Source: Paraclostridium ghonii
GTDB taxonomy: Bacteria; Bacillota; Clostridia; Peptostreptococcales; Peptostreptococcaceae
Length of the DNA: 28,981 bases
Direction: 5' to 3'
Assembly: GCF_023653455.1 (NCBI RefSeq)
Contig: NZ_JAKEDR010000020.1
Coordinates: 1 to 28,981, forward strand
A model generated the notes under the pieces. It made no database searches. It saw nothing but the letters and a program-made list of their open reading frames with translations, and was not told the DNA's origin. The position numbers were made by a program, and so were the translations under genes. This document shows, one piece after another, positions 1 to 8,913 of the stretch (the first letter of the stretch is position 1; the number at the start of each line of letters is the position of its first letter).

Positions 1-172
1 ATTATAGGTATTATAACATATAAAAATTTTTTTATTTTGCTATTTTTAAAATTAATAATAAATACTTCATCCATGAAAAATAGCATTATTTGTACCATCA
101 ATAAACTTATTAATATTATTTTTATCATAATCTAAGTAATAATAGTAGGATATTTTAATTATTATCATTTTT

Positions 173-1234
173 TTAAGATTCTAACCCAATTAATCGTTTA
201 GTGTATTCTAAATCTATACATCTATTTAATACGCTTTCTTTGGAAATTTCTCCTTTTTTAAATAAATTAGCTAAATCTTGATCCATTAATTGCATACCTA
301 AGTTCGAACCAGTTTGTATCATATTTGATATTTGATATGTTTTAGACTCTCTTATTAAATTTTTTATAGCAGGTGTAGATATCATTATCTCAGAAGCTAT
401 AGACATATTTTGATTGTTTATATTAGGTATAAGCTGCTGTGAAATTATACCTTCACATACATTTGATAATTGTGATTTAATTTGATTTTGCTGTTTTTGT
501 TGAAACATGTCTATAATTCTATCTACTGTCTGAGCGGCCCCAATGGTATGCAACGTTGAAAAAACTAAATGTCCAGTTTCTGCTGCTGTTAGAGCTATTG
601 ATAAAGTTTGTGTATCTCTAATTTCACCTATAAGTATAACATCTGGGTCTTGACGTAATACTGATTTGAGTGCTGTGCTAAAATTCTCTGTATCACTACC
701 TATTTCTCTTTGAGATATAATACTATTCTTATGATTATGAATATACTCTATTGGATCCTCTAATGTTATTATATGCTTTTGATATTTTTCATTTATAGCA
801 TCTAATAAACTTGCTAAAGTTGTACTTTTCCCACTTCCAGTAGGGCCTGTAACTAAAATTAAACCCTTTTCTTTTTCTATAAATTTATTTATAATTTTAG
901 GCAATCCCAGGGTTTCAAGTTTTGGAATTTGAGAGTTTATTATCCTCGTAGCAATTGCATAACTGCCTTTTTGTTTATATATATTTACCCTAAATCTATA
1001 TCCCTTTTTTATGGAAATAGAAAAATCATATTCTCCAAATTCCTTAATCTTCTTAAATTTTTTATTCCCAGCTAATTCAATGGCCATTTTTTCTGTATCT
1101 TCTCTTGTTAATATTTGTTTGTAAATTTTTATAAACTTCCCCTTAACTCTAGCTATGGGTTCACATTCAGCGCTTATATGTACATCTGATGCTCCAATAT
1201 CACTAGCTCTTATTAAAATATTTAATATATCCAT
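173..1234 (-). CDS. pilT: Type IV pilus retraction ATPase PilT
   Basis: This is a hexameric secretion ATPase of the PilT branch, which powers pilus depolymerisation (twitching) from the cytoplasmic face of the pilus machine. The 353-residue length is normal for PilT. Visible motifs in order are Walker A GPTGSGKST (about 130-138), the acidic Asp box around ITLEDPIEY (156-164), Walker B with DVILIGEIRD (198-207), the His box GHLVFSTLHT (221-230), and AIKNLIRE (289-296). The last matches the AIRNLIRE motif that separates PilT from the extension ATPase PilB. The ATG is preceded by GGAG about ten bases upstream. It lies downstream of prs but is separated from it by a strong terminator, so it should have its own promoter. 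No other pilus gene is in the window; the remaining 172 bp to the left edge hold no convincing gene. Confidence 0.95.
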   Translation of the reverse strand: MDILNILIRASDIGASDVHISAECEPIARVKGKFIKIYKQILTREDTEKMAIELAGNKKFKKIKEFGEYDFSISIKKGYRFRVNIYKQKGSYAIATRIINSQIPKLETLGLPKIINKFIEKEKGLILVTGPTGSGKSTTLASLLDAINEKYQKHIITLEDPIEYIHNHKNSIISQREIGSDTENFSTALKSVLRQDPDVILIGEIRDTQTLSIALTAAETGHLVFSTLHTIGAAQTVDRIIDMFQQKQQNQIKSQLSNVCEGIISQQLIPNINNQNMSIASEIMISTPAIKNLIRESKTYQISNMIQTGSNLGMQLMDQDLANLFKKGEISKESVLNRCIDLEYTKRLIGLES

Positions 1235-1298
1235 AATAATTTTTCTCCTTTTATTTATATCTCTTTTAAGATTATTTCTAAATTAAATATAGATATAC

Positions 1299-1321
1299 AA
1301 ATATTTTCCTAGGAAATATTT
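1299..1321. promoter_or_regulatory. Palindrome upstream of pilT, possible operator
   Basis: An eight-base arm AAATATTT occurs on both sides of a TCCTAGG centre, giving a near-perfect palindrome about 65 bp before the pilT start and just after the prs terminator. It has no T-run, so it is not a terminator. Its position suggests a regulator site or part of the pilT promoter region. This is inference from symmetry alone. Confidence 0.3.
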
Positions 1322-1349
1322 TTAAAATAACTTAATATATATTAAAATT

Positions 1350-1389
1350 AAAAAAGAGTCCATTTATTAAATAAATAAAATGAACTCTT
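1350..1389 (-). terminator. Intrinsic terminator after prs
   Basis: On the minus strand a 12-bp stem (AAGAGTTCATTT paired with AAATGGACTCTT, one G-U pair) is followed directly by a run of T. It lies about 22 bp after the prs stop and closes the glmU-prs operon. Confidence 0.85.
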
Positions 1390-1411
1390 CTCTGATTTAA
1401 ATTAGATTCTC

Positions 1412-2365
1412 TTAGTTAAACAATTGACTCACTGACTCATTAGCAAATATTTTCTTTATTGCATCTCCAAATAAAGGAGCTACAGTTTTTATTTTTATCT
1501 TGTCAATTTTCTTATCTTCAGGAAGTTGTATAGTATCAAGCACTATTAACTCACTTATAGATGAATTTTCTATTCTCTCTATAGCTGGACCTGATAAAAC
1601 TCCGTGAGTACAACATGCATAAACATCTTTTGCCCCAAACTCTTTTAGAGCATTAGCTGCATTTACTATTGTACCTGCTGTATCTATCATATCATCTAAT
1701 AGTATAACATTCTTACCTTTAACTTCACCAATTATATTCATAACTTCACATACATTAGCCTTTGGTCTTCTCTTATCTATTATTGCTATAGGAACATCTC
1801 CATTTAAACTATTAGCAAACTTTCTAGATCTTGTAACACTTCCTAGATCTGGAGAAACTACTACTAAATCTTCTATTTCTTTTGTGTTGAAATAGTCAGC
1901 TAATATTGATCCACCTTGTAAGTGATCTAATGGAATATCAAAGTATCCTTGTATTTGAGCTGCATGTAAATCCATAGTTAAAACTCTATCTGCTCCTGCT
2001 GCAGTTATTAAATTAGCAACTAATTTAGCTGTAATTGGATCTCTAGCCTTAGCCTTTCTATCTTGTCTTGCGTATCCATAGTATGGGATAACAGCAGTTA
2101 CTCTACCTGCAGATGCTCTTCTTAATGCATCTATCATTATTAATAGTTCCATTAAGTTATCATTTACCGGACTATTAGTTGATTGTATTACGAAAACATC
2201 ACAACCTCTTACTGTTTCACTTATATTTACAGATATTTCTCCATCACTAAATGTTCCTACTTCACATTTAGCCATTGTTACACCTATATAATCAGCTACT
2301 TTTTGAGCTAACTCTTTTGATGCATTTCCTGCAAGTATTTTAATTTCGCTTCCGCTAGTATTCAT
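1412..2365 (-). CDS. prs: Ribose-phosphate pyrophosphokinase (PRPP synthetase)
   Basis: Prs makes phosphoribosyl pyrophosphate from ribose 5-phosphate and ATP, the precursor for purines, pyrimidines, NAD, histidine and tryptophan. The 317-residue length is the family norm. Recognisable parts are the N-terminal SDGEISVNI segment, the [14 protein letters not shown] metal/ATP region near the middle, and the PRPP-binding loop [13 protein letters not shown] near residue 220. The start has a strong GGGAGG site seven bases upstream. It is the second gene after glmU, 98 bp downstream, an arrangement conserved in Firmicutes. Two other genes here use or sense PRPP: purR, whose effector it is, and pncB, which consumes it. 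Confidence 0.98.
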   Translation of the reverse strand: MNTSGSEIKILAGNASKELAQKVADYIGVTMAKCEVGTFSDGEISVNISETVRGCDVFVIQSTNSPVNDNLMELLIMIDALRRASAGRVTAVIPYYGYARQDRKAKARDPITAKLVANLITAAGADRVLTMDLHAAQIQGYFDIPLDHLQGGSILADYFNTKEIEDLVVVSPDLGSVTRSRKFANSLNGDVPIAIIDKRRPKANVCEVMNIIGEVKGKNVILLDDMIDTAGTIVNAANALKEFGAKDVYACCTHGVLSGPAIERIENSSISELIVLDTIQLPEDKKIDKIKIKTVAPLFGDAIKKIFANESVSQLFN

Positions 2366-2407
2366 AATTACCTCCCGAAAATTTTGTTAAAGAAAATATT
2401 ATATTTA

Positions 2408-2439
2408 AACGCAGATATAGACTAGACTACACCTGCGTT
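2408..2439 (-). promoter_or_regulatory. Hairpin between glmU and prs
   Basis: Seven-base arms AACGCAG and CTGCGTT enclose an 18-base loop, in the 98-bp gap between two genes presumed to share a transcript. On the minus strand it is followed by TTTAAATAT rather than a clean T-run, so it looks more like a processing or stabilising hairpin, or a weak attenuator, than a full terminator. Confidence 0.4.
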
Positions 2440-2463
2440 ATAGCCTATTTTTAGAATATCAAT

Positions 2464-3831
2464 TTATTTTTTAAGGTTCTTATTTTCTACCCAACCTTCT
2501 TTTATTACTTGTCTTTCTCTAGCTATTGCTAAAGCTCCTCGTGGAACATCGTTTGTTATAGTAGAACCTGTGGCAATGTATCCATTTTCTTCTATTATAA
2601 CTGGCGCAACTAAATTAGAGTTCGAACCTATAAAAGCTCCATCTTTTACTACTGATTTAAATTTATTTTTTCCATCATAGTTTACAAATACTGTTCCACA
2701 ACCTATGTTAACATTTTTCCCTACATGAGCGTCTCCTATATAAGACAAGTGAGATGCTTTAGAATTGTCTTCTATTGTAGCATTTTTAACTTCTACAAAA
2801 TCCCCTATTTTCACATTGTTTCCTATATTACTCTTAGGTCTTAAGTATGCGTATGGTCCAACGGTAGTATCATTTCCAACTGTACTATCTACTATTGTAG
2901 AACTTTCTACATCTGTTCCATCTCCTATTGTTGAGTTAGTTATAGAAGAATTCATTCCTATTGTACAGTTACTTCCTATTATTGTATTTCCTTTTAACAT
3001 AGCACCAGGGTAGATTATTGTATCATTTCCTATTTTTACATCTGCCTCTATATATGTGCTATTTACATCTATTATAGTTACACCATTTACCATGTGCATA
3101 GTGTTTATTCTTCTTCTCATTATTTCTTCAGCTTTAGACAGCTCCACTCTTGAGTTTACACCCATTAATTCTTCTATTGTAGCTCCATTAAATGCCCCTA
3201 CTTTTAGATTATTATTTCTCATTATTTCTACTGTATCAGTTAAATAATATTCTCCTTGAGCATTATTGTTATTTATTTTAGAAAGAGCATCTTTTAAGCT
3301 TTTTCCATTAAAGCAATAAATTCCTGAGTTAATCTCATTTACTAACTTTTCTTCTTCATTAGCATCTTTTTGTTCAACTATTTTTAATAAGTCTTGATTT
3401 TCATCTCTTATTATTCTTCCATAACCTGTTGGATTTTCTACTTTAGTAGTTAAAACAGTAGCATGATATCCATTGTCTAAATGATATTTAAATAAGTTTT
3501 CTAATGTATCTGAATTTACTAAAGGAGTATCTCCACATAAAACAACTATAGTATCATTTTCTGATATATGTTCATTTGCCATCATAACTGCATGGCCTGT
3601 TCCTAATTGTTCAGTTTGCATAGCTATCTCAGTATCTTTAGGTAGTGATTCTTTAACTACTTCACTTCCATGCCCTAAAATTGCAACAATTTCGTTAACC
3701 CCTGACTTTTTAGATACATTGACAACATGGTTTACCATCTCTCTTCCACATACCTTGTGAACCACCTTTGGCAAACTTGATTTCATTCTTGTTCCTTTTC
3801 CTGCCGCAAGGATTATTGCCTTAAAATTCAT
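2464..3831 (-). CDS. glmU: Bifunctional GlmU: N-acetylglucosamine-1-phosphate uridyltransferase / glucosamine-1-phosphate acetyltransferase
   Basis: GlmU makes UDP-GlcNAc for peptidoglycan by acetylating glucosamine 1-phosphate and then transferring UMP to it. The N-terminal nucleotidyltransferase half begins with the signature AAGKGTRM followed by LPKVVHKV. The C-terminal half is a left-handed beta-helix of hexapeptide repeats that contains KASHLSYIGDA, with the expected catalytic histidine of the acetyltransferase. I start the protein at 3831 (MNFKA..., 455 residues), not at the in-frame ATG six codons upstream at 3849, because the Shine-Dalgarno GGAGTGG sits just before the second ATG and overlaps the first. 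The gene precedes prs and follows spoVG, as in Bacillus. Confidence 0.97.
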   Translation of the reverse strand: MNFKAIILAAGKGTRMKSSLPKVVHKVCGREMVNHVVNVSKKSGVNEIVAILGHGSEVVKESLPKDTEIAMQTEQLGTGHAVMMANEHISENDTIVVLCGDTPLVNSDTLENLFKYHLDNGYHATVLTTKVENPTGYGRIIRDENQDLLKIVEQKDANEEEKLVNEINSGIYCFNGKSLKDALSKINNNNAQGEYYLTDTVEIMRNNNLKVGAFNGATIEELMGVNSRVELSKAEEIMRRRINTMHMVNGVTIIDVNSTYIEADVKIGNDTIIYPGAMLKGNTIIGSNCTIGMNSSITNSTIGDGTDVESSTIVDSTVGNDTTVGPYAYLRPKSNIGNNVKIGDFVEVKNATIEDNSKASHLSYIGDAHVGKNVNIGCGTVFVNYDGKNKFKSVVKDGAFIGSNSNLVAPVIIEENGYIATGSTITNDVPRGALAIARERQVIKEGWVENKNLKK

Positions 3832-3962
3832 AAACCCACTCCATTTCAATCTTTTTTTAAATAAATCTATATATGATGTGTAAATATTTTATTTTGTATA
3901 CAATTTGCTAATTCCATTAACTAATATACCATTTTTGAACTAAAAAGTACATATCATTCAAA

Positions 3963-3990
3963 TAAAAAAGAGCCTAAAATTCGGCTCTTT
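3963..3990 (-). terminator. Intrinsic terminator after spoVG
   Basis: Minus-strand arms AAAGAGCC and GGCTCTTT flank an eight-base loop, and the 3' arm runs into more T residues. It lies about 45 bp past the spoVG stop, so spoVG is probably transcribed alone and glmU-prs separately. Confidence 0.85.
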
Positions 3991-4035
3991 AAGAAATATA
4001 TTAAAAAATATATCTTATTTTAGTTCTTCTTTTTG

Positions 4036-4314
4036 CTATTCAGCAGCTACTTCTAATTGAGATATCGCCTCTTGGTATGCTTTTAGTACTTCTTCTTCTA
4101 ACATTTGTCTCATTTCAGCATTTATAGGGTGAGCTATATCTCTGAAGTTTCCTTCACCTATTTTTCTACTTGGCATAGCTATAAATAATCCATTGTGCCC
4201 CTCTATAACCTTTATATCGTGTACCACAAATAAATTATCGAAAGTTAATGAAACTATACACTTCATTTTCCCCTCATCAGTTAATTTCCTTACTCTAACG
4301 TCAGTGATTTTCAT
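4036..4314 (-). CDS. spoVG: Septation / RNA-binding regulator SpoVG
   Basis: SpoVG is a small cytoplasmic nucleic-acid-binding protein linked to asymmetric septation in sporulation and to virulence and envelope gene control in other Firmicutes. At 92 residues it is full length. The N-terminal block [20 protein letters not shown], the segment [11 protein letters not shown], and the [10 protein letters not shown] stretch (residues about 43-51) are diagnostic. A purine-rich GGGGG site lies about 11 bases before the ATG. A sigma-H-type promoter lies about 75-100 bp upstream, and a terminator follows the gene. In B. subtilis yabJ lies between purR and spoVG; here the two are adjacent with no yabJ. 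Confidence 0.97.
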   Translation of the reverse strand: MKITDVRVRKLTDEGKMKCIVSLTFDNLFVVHDIKVIEGHNGLFIAMPSRKIGEGNFRDIAHPINAEMRQMLEEEVLKAYQEAISQLEVAAE

Positions 4315-4390
4315 TTTACTAATATCCCCCTTTTAGTTTTGACAAATTTAATTTGAACATTAAAAACCTTTTTTTATTTATAATATATTA

Positions 4391-4415
4391 ATTCTATTAA
4401 ATTGATAAATTTCCT
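4391..4415 (-). promoter_or_regulatory. Probable sigma-H promoter for spoVG
   Basis: The minus strand reads AGGAAAT (4415-4409), a 14-base spacer, then GAAT (4394-4391). This matches the sigma-H pattern (AGGAWWT, 12-14 bases, RGAAT) and fits known sigma-H control of spoVG in Bacillus. Predicted transcription start is near 4384, leaving about 70 bases of leader. Confidence 0.7.
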
Positions 4416-4485
4416 CTATTATTTCAGAAAATTTTTTTATTTTTTTACCTTTTTTTTATTTCATAAAAATTTAATCTTAAAATTT

Positions 4486-5373
4486 CTATTTTTCTTCTAA
4501 TTTATCAATTAGACTTTGGTATTCTACAGGTTCTCCCTCTTTATCTGTAGACCAATATTCTTCCCTAAAAGTTTGTAGATTAGGCTTAGCACTTACAACC
4601 TCATTGTTAACTACATCTATTTCTATTAATGATATATAATCTTCAACCATTTTTTGAGTTGGATTAGTCGTAGATATAAATACTCCCTTTCCTATAACTT
4701 CTGCTCCAAACTCATTCATAAGTTGCATCATACCTTTTATAGTTCCTCCACCTCTCATAAAGTCATCTATTAATATAACTTTACTTCCTGGCTTAACAGC
4801 TTTTCTTGGTAAACTCATACTTTCTACCTTAGAACTATTCCCACTTACATATGTCATACTAAGTGTAGGCCCCTCTGATACTTTAGTGTCTTTTCTTATT
4901 ATCACTAAAGGTAAGTTCATAGCTTTTGCTGTCATAAGAGCCATAGGTATCCCTTTTGTCTCCATAGTAACAACACAGTCTGCTTGTGAATAATCTATGT
5001 TTGATGCAAATATTTTACCAATTTTAGATGCTATTCTAGGATCGTATATTAAATCTATAAGATATAAAAAACCTCCTGAAAGAATTCTAGAAGGATCTTT
5101 TATATCTTCACATATCTTTAATAAAAATTCTTCATTTTCTGATTTTGATGTTTTTGGAATATATTTCACTCCGCCAGCTGCCCCTGATATCGTTATTACT
5201 TGACCTAACTCTAATTTTTCAAAAACGTTTTTAACAACTATTAAATCTTCACTTATAGTAGATTTTGCTGAATTAAACTTTGATGTAAAATAACTTAAAG
5301 TAAATATTTTATTAGGGTTGTCTGATAGTATTTTAACTATCGCTCCTATACGCTCCGTTCTTTTAAACTTCAT
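4486..5373 (-). CDS. purR: Purine operon repressor PurR (PRPP-responsive)
   Basis: PurR represses purine synthesis and transport genes; PRPP releases it from DNA. The 295-residue protein shows the usual two parts: an N-terminal winged-helix region (about 1-73, beginning KFKRTERIGAIVKIL) and a type I phosphoribosyltransferase fold. The latter carries the PRPP loop VILIDDFMRGGGT at about 199-211. The start is supported by CAGGAGG nine bases upstream. It is divergent from murC across 224 bp. No hairpin is clear between its stop and the spoVG promoter, so some readthrough into spoVG is possible. Confidence 0.96.
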   Translation of the reverse strand: MKFKRTERIGAIVKILSDNPNKIFTLSYFTSKFNSAKSTISEDLIVVKNVFEKLELGQVITISGAAGGVKYIPKTSKSENEEFLLKICEDIKDPSRILSGGFLYLIDLIYDPRIASKIGKIFASNIDYSQADCVVTMETKGIPMALMTAKAMNLPLVIIRKDTKVSEGPTLSMTYVSGNSSKVESMSLPRKAVKPGSKVILIDDFMRGGGTIKGMMQLMNEFGAEVIGKGVFISTTNPTQKMVEDYISLIEIDVVNNEVVSAKPNLQTFREEYWSTDKEGEPVEYQSLIDKLEEK

Positions 5374-5464
5374 AATATAATACCTCCTGTAATCAAAGCC
5401 TATGTATTTAAACTTGTTAATGCATATTTTTTTTCAATATGTTATAATATTTGTTATGTTTTAT

Positions 5465-5493
5465 TTGAAATTTAATATATTAATGTATAGAAT
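5465..5493 (+). promoter_or_regulatory. Sigma-A-type promoter for murC
   Basis: TTGAAA (5465-5470), a 17-base spacer, then TAGAAT (5488-5493), about 100 bp before murC. A second possible extended -10 (TG-T-TATAAT, 5443-5448) lies upstream without a good -35. Confidence 0.55.
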
Positions 5494-5597
5494 ATTTTAT
5501 AATTTTAGTTTGCTTAAAATATTGAACATTATACTATTATATCACAAACATAGTTCTTGTTGTAGAACTTTTAATTTATTAGAAAGGTGGTTTCAAT

Positions 5598-6965
5598 ATG
5601 AACATATTCTTTATAGGTGTTGGCGGTATAAGCATGAGTGCATTAGCTAAAATATGCCTAAATAAAGGTTATAATGTTTTTGGTTCAGATTCTACAGATT
5701 CTTATCTATTAGATAATTTGCGTGCTCAAGGGGCAACAATATATGTTGGTCATAAAAAAGAACACATAACTGATAATATAGATATGGTAGTTTACACTGC
5801 TGCTGTAAAATCTGATAACGAAGAGTTAATAGCTGCTAAAGAAAAAAATAAATTAACAATAAATAGAGCTGCTTTTTTAGGTCAAATAATGAGAGAGTAT
5901 CAAAATTCAATAGCTATTTCTGGTACTCACGGTAAAACATCTACAACTTCAATGTTATCGGCAATTTTTGAGTACGCAGATCTTGATCCTACAATATTAG
6001 TTGGAGGAAACCTTAATATCATAGGCGGAAATGTTAAAATAGGTAATTCCGAGAACTTTATAACTGAAGCTTGCGAATATGTTGACAGTTTCCTAAACTT
6101 TAATCCTAAAATTTCAGTAGTACTTAATATAGAAGAAGATCATTTAGATTACTTCTCTGGGCTAGATGAAATCAAAGCATCTTTTAATAAATTCGGTAAA
6201 TTGTTACCTTACGATGGATATTTTATAATAAATGGAGATGACGAAAACACTAAGGATATACTTCATGAAATAAAAGCTACAGTTATAAAATATGGTCAAA
6301 ATGAAGAAAATAACGCCTTAATAAAAGATGTTATATTTGATGAAAATGGATATGGCATATTCAATATCCATTATAATGGAAACAACTTAGGAGAATTCAA
6401 ACTTTCAGTTCCTGGAGTCCATAATATATATAATGCTACTGGAGCAATAATTGCCGCTTTAGTTTCTGGTGTTGAATTAGAAACTATAAGAAAAAATATT
6501 GCATTATACGGAGGGGTAGGAAGAAGGTTTGAAGTTAAAGGGAAATATAATAATGCTTTAGTTGTTGATGACTATGCTCATCATCCAACAGAATTAAAAG
6601 CAACTTTATCTGCTGCAAAAAAAATTAAGAAAAATAAATTATGGTGTATATTCCAACCTCATACTTATACAAGAACAAAATCTTTATTAAATGAGTTTTC
6701 AGATGCCTTCTATGCTGCTGACAAAGTTATAATAACAGATATATATGCAGCTCGTGAGAAGGATCCAGGTGACATACACTCTAAGGATTTAGTTGATAAA
6801 TTATATCAAAATAATGTTGATGTAGTTTATATAAGTGAATTTGAAGATATAACTAACTATCTTGCTGAAAATATAGCTGAAGATGACTTAGTTATAACAG
6901 CTGGAGCTGGTACAGTTTATAAAATCGGAGAAATGCTTCTTAATCTTAATAAAGAAACAAACTAG
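5598..6965 (+). CDS. murC: UDP-N-acetylmuramate--L-alanine ligase
   Basis: MurC adds the first amino acid of the peptidoglycan stem peptide, using ATP to join L-alanine to UDP-MurNAc in the cytoplasm. Motifs at the expected places are the N-terminal nucleotide loop [10 protein letters not shown] (7-16), the ATP loop GTHGKTSTT (109-117), EACEYVDSF (157-165), the IEEDHLDYF segment (178-186), and DDYAHHPTE (324-332). The 455-residue length is typical. AAAGGTGG precedes the ATG by eight bases. This is one of only three plus-strand genes. Its last five codons and TAG stop lie inside a 20-bp-arm palindrome shared with the convergent gene at 6972-7775, which ends in the same five residues. Confidence 0.98.
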   Translation: MNIFFIGVGGISMSALAKICLNKGYNVFGSDSTDSYLLDNLRAQGATIYVGHKKEHITDNIDMVVYTAAVKSDNEELIAAKEKNKLTINRAAFLGQIMREYQNSIAISGTHGKTSTTSMLSAIFEYADLDPTILVGGNLNIIGGNVKIGNSENFITEACEYVDSFLNFNPKISVVLNIEEDHLDYFSGLDEIKASFNKFGKLLPYDGYFIINGDDENTKDILHEIKATVIKYGQNEENNALIKDVIFDENGYGIFNIHYNGNNLGEFKLSVPGVHNIYNATGAIIAALVSGVELETIRKNIALYGGVGRRFEVKGKYNNALVVDDYAHHPTELKATLSAAKKIKKNKLWCIFQPHTYTRTKSLLNEFSDAFYAADKVIITDIYAAREKDPGDIHSKDLVDKLYQNNVDVVYISEFEDITNYLAENIAEDDLVITAGAGTVYKIGEMLLNLNKETN

Positions 6966-6989
6966 GGTTCCCTAGTTTGTTTCTTTATT
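6948..6989. terminator. Bidirectional terminator between murC and its convergent neighbour
   Basis: Two perfect 20-bp arms (6948-6967 and 6970-6989) flank a two-base centre. Each arm carries the last codons (N-K-E-T-N) and TAG stop of one of the two convergent genes. Either transcript would form a very stable hairpin whose 3' side is rich in T (TTTCTTTATTT), so it can serve both directions. Confidence 0.8.
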
Positions 6990-7775
6990 TCCAAGTTTAA
7001 ATATATCATTTTTTAAATACTCATATAGTCCATCGTGGACTTCATAGTATGCAGTTGCCTTATCAGAAGTTATTTTTACATAATCTTTCCCCATTGTTTC
7101 AAGTGTAGTAGAATATCCATCGCCATGAATTTTAATAGTAAAGTTATATTCACTTCTTTCTTTACTCTTTTCAGGCTGAATCTTACCAACTAATCTTTTT
7201 ACAGATATCTTATAAGCTAACTCGTCATACTTCCATTTCCATGGTTGTTTAACTTGATCTTTATATATTATTTCTATGCTATCCCAAGTTTTATATTTTT
7301 TTACAGAATCTATAGATGTATATATACTTTCTTGTAATAATTTATCAAATGCTTTCTTTTCTGATACTGGAATCTTATAAAATTCTTCTTTGTTAACTGT
7401 ATAAATTCTAAAATAATCTAAATCTGTAGAAAATCTTATACCATTATCCATATATGCTTCATATTTACTTTTATAGTTACTAGGTTTTCTAACCTCTTTA
7501 AACTTTGTAGAGAAAAACTTTATTTGATTCCAATAATCCTGTTCTATTCTTACATCTTTTAGTTTATCATCTGAAATATATACAGTATCAGTTTCTTTCA
7601 TACGAGATATTAATGTCTTATTATCAAATTCTGTACTTTTATCTTCAACCTTAACAGGTGCACTACTTTCTTGTTTTTTTGAGAAATAAATATATGTAGT
7701 TGCATATACTACGAAAAAAAACATCATTCCTATTAGTATGATTACACGCTTTTTTATTTTTCTTTTCTTTGCCAT
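6972..7775 (-). CDS. Unknown membrane-anchored protein
   Basis: I do not recognise this 267-residue protein. It starts with a basic stretch (AKKRKIKKR) and one hydrophobic segment (about 11-31), then a long polar region, which fits a protein anchored by its N-terminus with the bulk outside the cell. There is no lipobox. The C-terminal part (residues about 150-260) alternates short beta-like stretches with aromatic residues, but no catalytic motif is clear. A GGGGGG site precedes the ATG by about five bases. It stands alone between the CDF transporter terminator and murC. The TAG stop lies inside the shared palindrome with murC. Confidence 0.85.
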   Translation of the reverse strand: MAKKRKIKKRVIILIGMMFFFVVYATTYIYFSKKQESSAPVKVEDKSTEFDNKTLISRMKETDTVYISDDKLKDVRIEQDYWNQIKFFSTKFKEVRKPSNYKSKYEAYMDNGIRFSTDLDYFRIYTVNKEEFYKIPVSEKKAFDKLLQESIYTSIDSVKKYKTWDSIEIIYKDQVKQPWKWKYDELAYKISVKRLVGKIQPEKSKERSEYNFTIKIHGDGYSTTLETMGKDYVKITSDKATAYYEVHDGLYEYLKNDIFKLGNKETN

Positions 7776-7828
7776 AAAAGCCCCCCCTATATAATTACGA
7801 TTTTATTATACTATAAAATATGTAAACT

Positions 7829-7857
7829 AAAAAGCACTACAATCTAATCATAGTGCT
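7829..7857 (-). terminator. Intrinsic terminator after the CDF transporter
   Basis: Minus-strand arms AGCACTA and TAGTGCT enclose an 11-base loop and are followed by TTTTT. It lies about 28 bp after the stop codon. Confidence 0.75.
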
Positions 7858-7884
7858 ATTTTTATATTTTATTATATTTTTCTA

Positions 7885-8781
7885 TTATCTTCTACATGAA
7901 TTTCCTGGGCAATTTATACATGGTTCTACATGAACTGTTATTCCTTTGACAAACTGCATATCTTTTATTATTCTCTTTTCTAATTTTGTGGCTATTTCAT
8001 GTCCTTCATGTACAGTTAAATCTTTATTTACACATATAGTTAAATCAACATATGCAGTTGCACCATGTTTTCTTGTTCTAAGCTCCCCTAGATTAATTAC
8101 ACCATCTGTCTCCTCAGCAATTCTTACAATTTGCTTTTCTTTATCTATATCAATAGAATAATCCATAAGTTCATTTGCTGAATCTTTTAATATATCAATA
8201 CCAACTTTTGCAACAAATAAGGCAACTACTATAGATGCAATAGGATCTAAAGCTTTAAATCCTAACATTGCCCCTCCTATACCTATAAATGCCGCTATAG
8301 ACGAAAAAGAATCTGATCTATGATGCCATGCATCCGCTTTTAGTGATGGTGAATTTATTTTTTTAGCTACTTTAATCGTTATCCTATATTGATATTCTTT
8401 TATGCCTATTGATATAACTGATACTACTAAAGGTAATGTTGTTGGAACTTGAACTTCATTTAAATTAAAAAGAGATTCTAATGCATTAAGTCCAATTTTT
8501 AGTGACACAACTATTAATAATATAGACAATAAAAAAGATACTAACGTTTCTGCTTTTTCATGACCATAATTATGATTTTCATCATTTGGAGCATTAGCGA
8601 TTTTATTACCAATTAAAACGCCGACTGAGCTAACTATATCAGATGCTGAATGTAAACCATCTGCTATCATTGCATTAGACTTACCTGCTATACCTGCAAA
8701 TATTTTTATAAAAGTTAAAATAACATTCAATAATATAGACTTTATTGTTACTTTATTTGCTTCATCATACCTTGTTTCCAC
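7885..8781 (-). CDS. Cation diffusion facilitator family transporter
   Basis: This is an inner-membrane divalent metal/proton antiporter of the CDF family, exporting ions such as Zn, Fe, Co or Mn. The N-terminal two thirds hold six hydrophobic segments. The transport site residues are visible as H44xxxD48 within ADGLHSASD and H153xxxD157 within DAWHHRSD. The C-terminal cytoplasmic domain ends in an unusual cysteine tail, C288xxC291xxxxC296, which could bind metal. The start codon is GTG (8779-8781), chosen because AAGGAGG lies eight bases upstream. The HxxxD pairing leans towards Zn or Co/Fe rather than Mn, but substrate cannot be fixed from sequence. It has its own terminator and appears monocistronic. 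Confidence 0.93.
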   Translation of the reverse strand: METRYDEANKVTIKSILLNVILTFIKIFAGIAGKSNAMIADGLHSASDIVSSVGVLIGNKIANAPNDENHNYGHEKAETLVSFLLSILLIVVSLKIGLNALESLFNLNEVQVPTTLPLVVSVISIGIKEYQYRITIKVAKKINSPSLKADAWHHRSDSFSSIAAFIGIGGAMLGFKALDPIASIVVALFVAKVGIDILKDSANELMDYSIDIDKEKQIVRIAEETDGVINLGELRTRKHGATAYVDLTICVNKDLTVHEGHEIATKLEKRIIKDMQFVKGITVHVEPCINCPGNSCRR

Positions 8782-8913
8782 TTGTTTTTCCTCCTTTTAA
8801 ACCTATCTTTTATTTTAGTATCCATTTTTATTCATATTTAAACTTATATTAAATATTAAATGCAATAAATTATGATTATAGTTCAATATTAATTATCATT
8901 TATCTATAAAATG

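Noticed and set aside
67..168. A 33-residue minus-strand ORF starting six bases after the pilT stop
   Set aside because: No Shine-Dalgarno, AT-driven composition (runs of Ile, Tyr and Asn) and no recognisable feature; likely chance.
3832..3849. Upstream in-frame ATG of glmU
   Set aside because: The ribosome site overlaps this codon and is properly spaced for the ATG at 3831, which also gives the family N-terminus.
5374..5597. Purine riboswitch or clear PurBox between purR and murC
   Set aside because: I could not find the conserved purine aptamer core or a convincing pair of PurR boxes in the AT-rich gap.
5402..5650. Plus-strand ORF of 82 codons upstream of and into murC
   Set aside because: It overlaps the murC start in another frame, has no ribosome site and consists of AT-rich hydrophobic codons; murC is clear.
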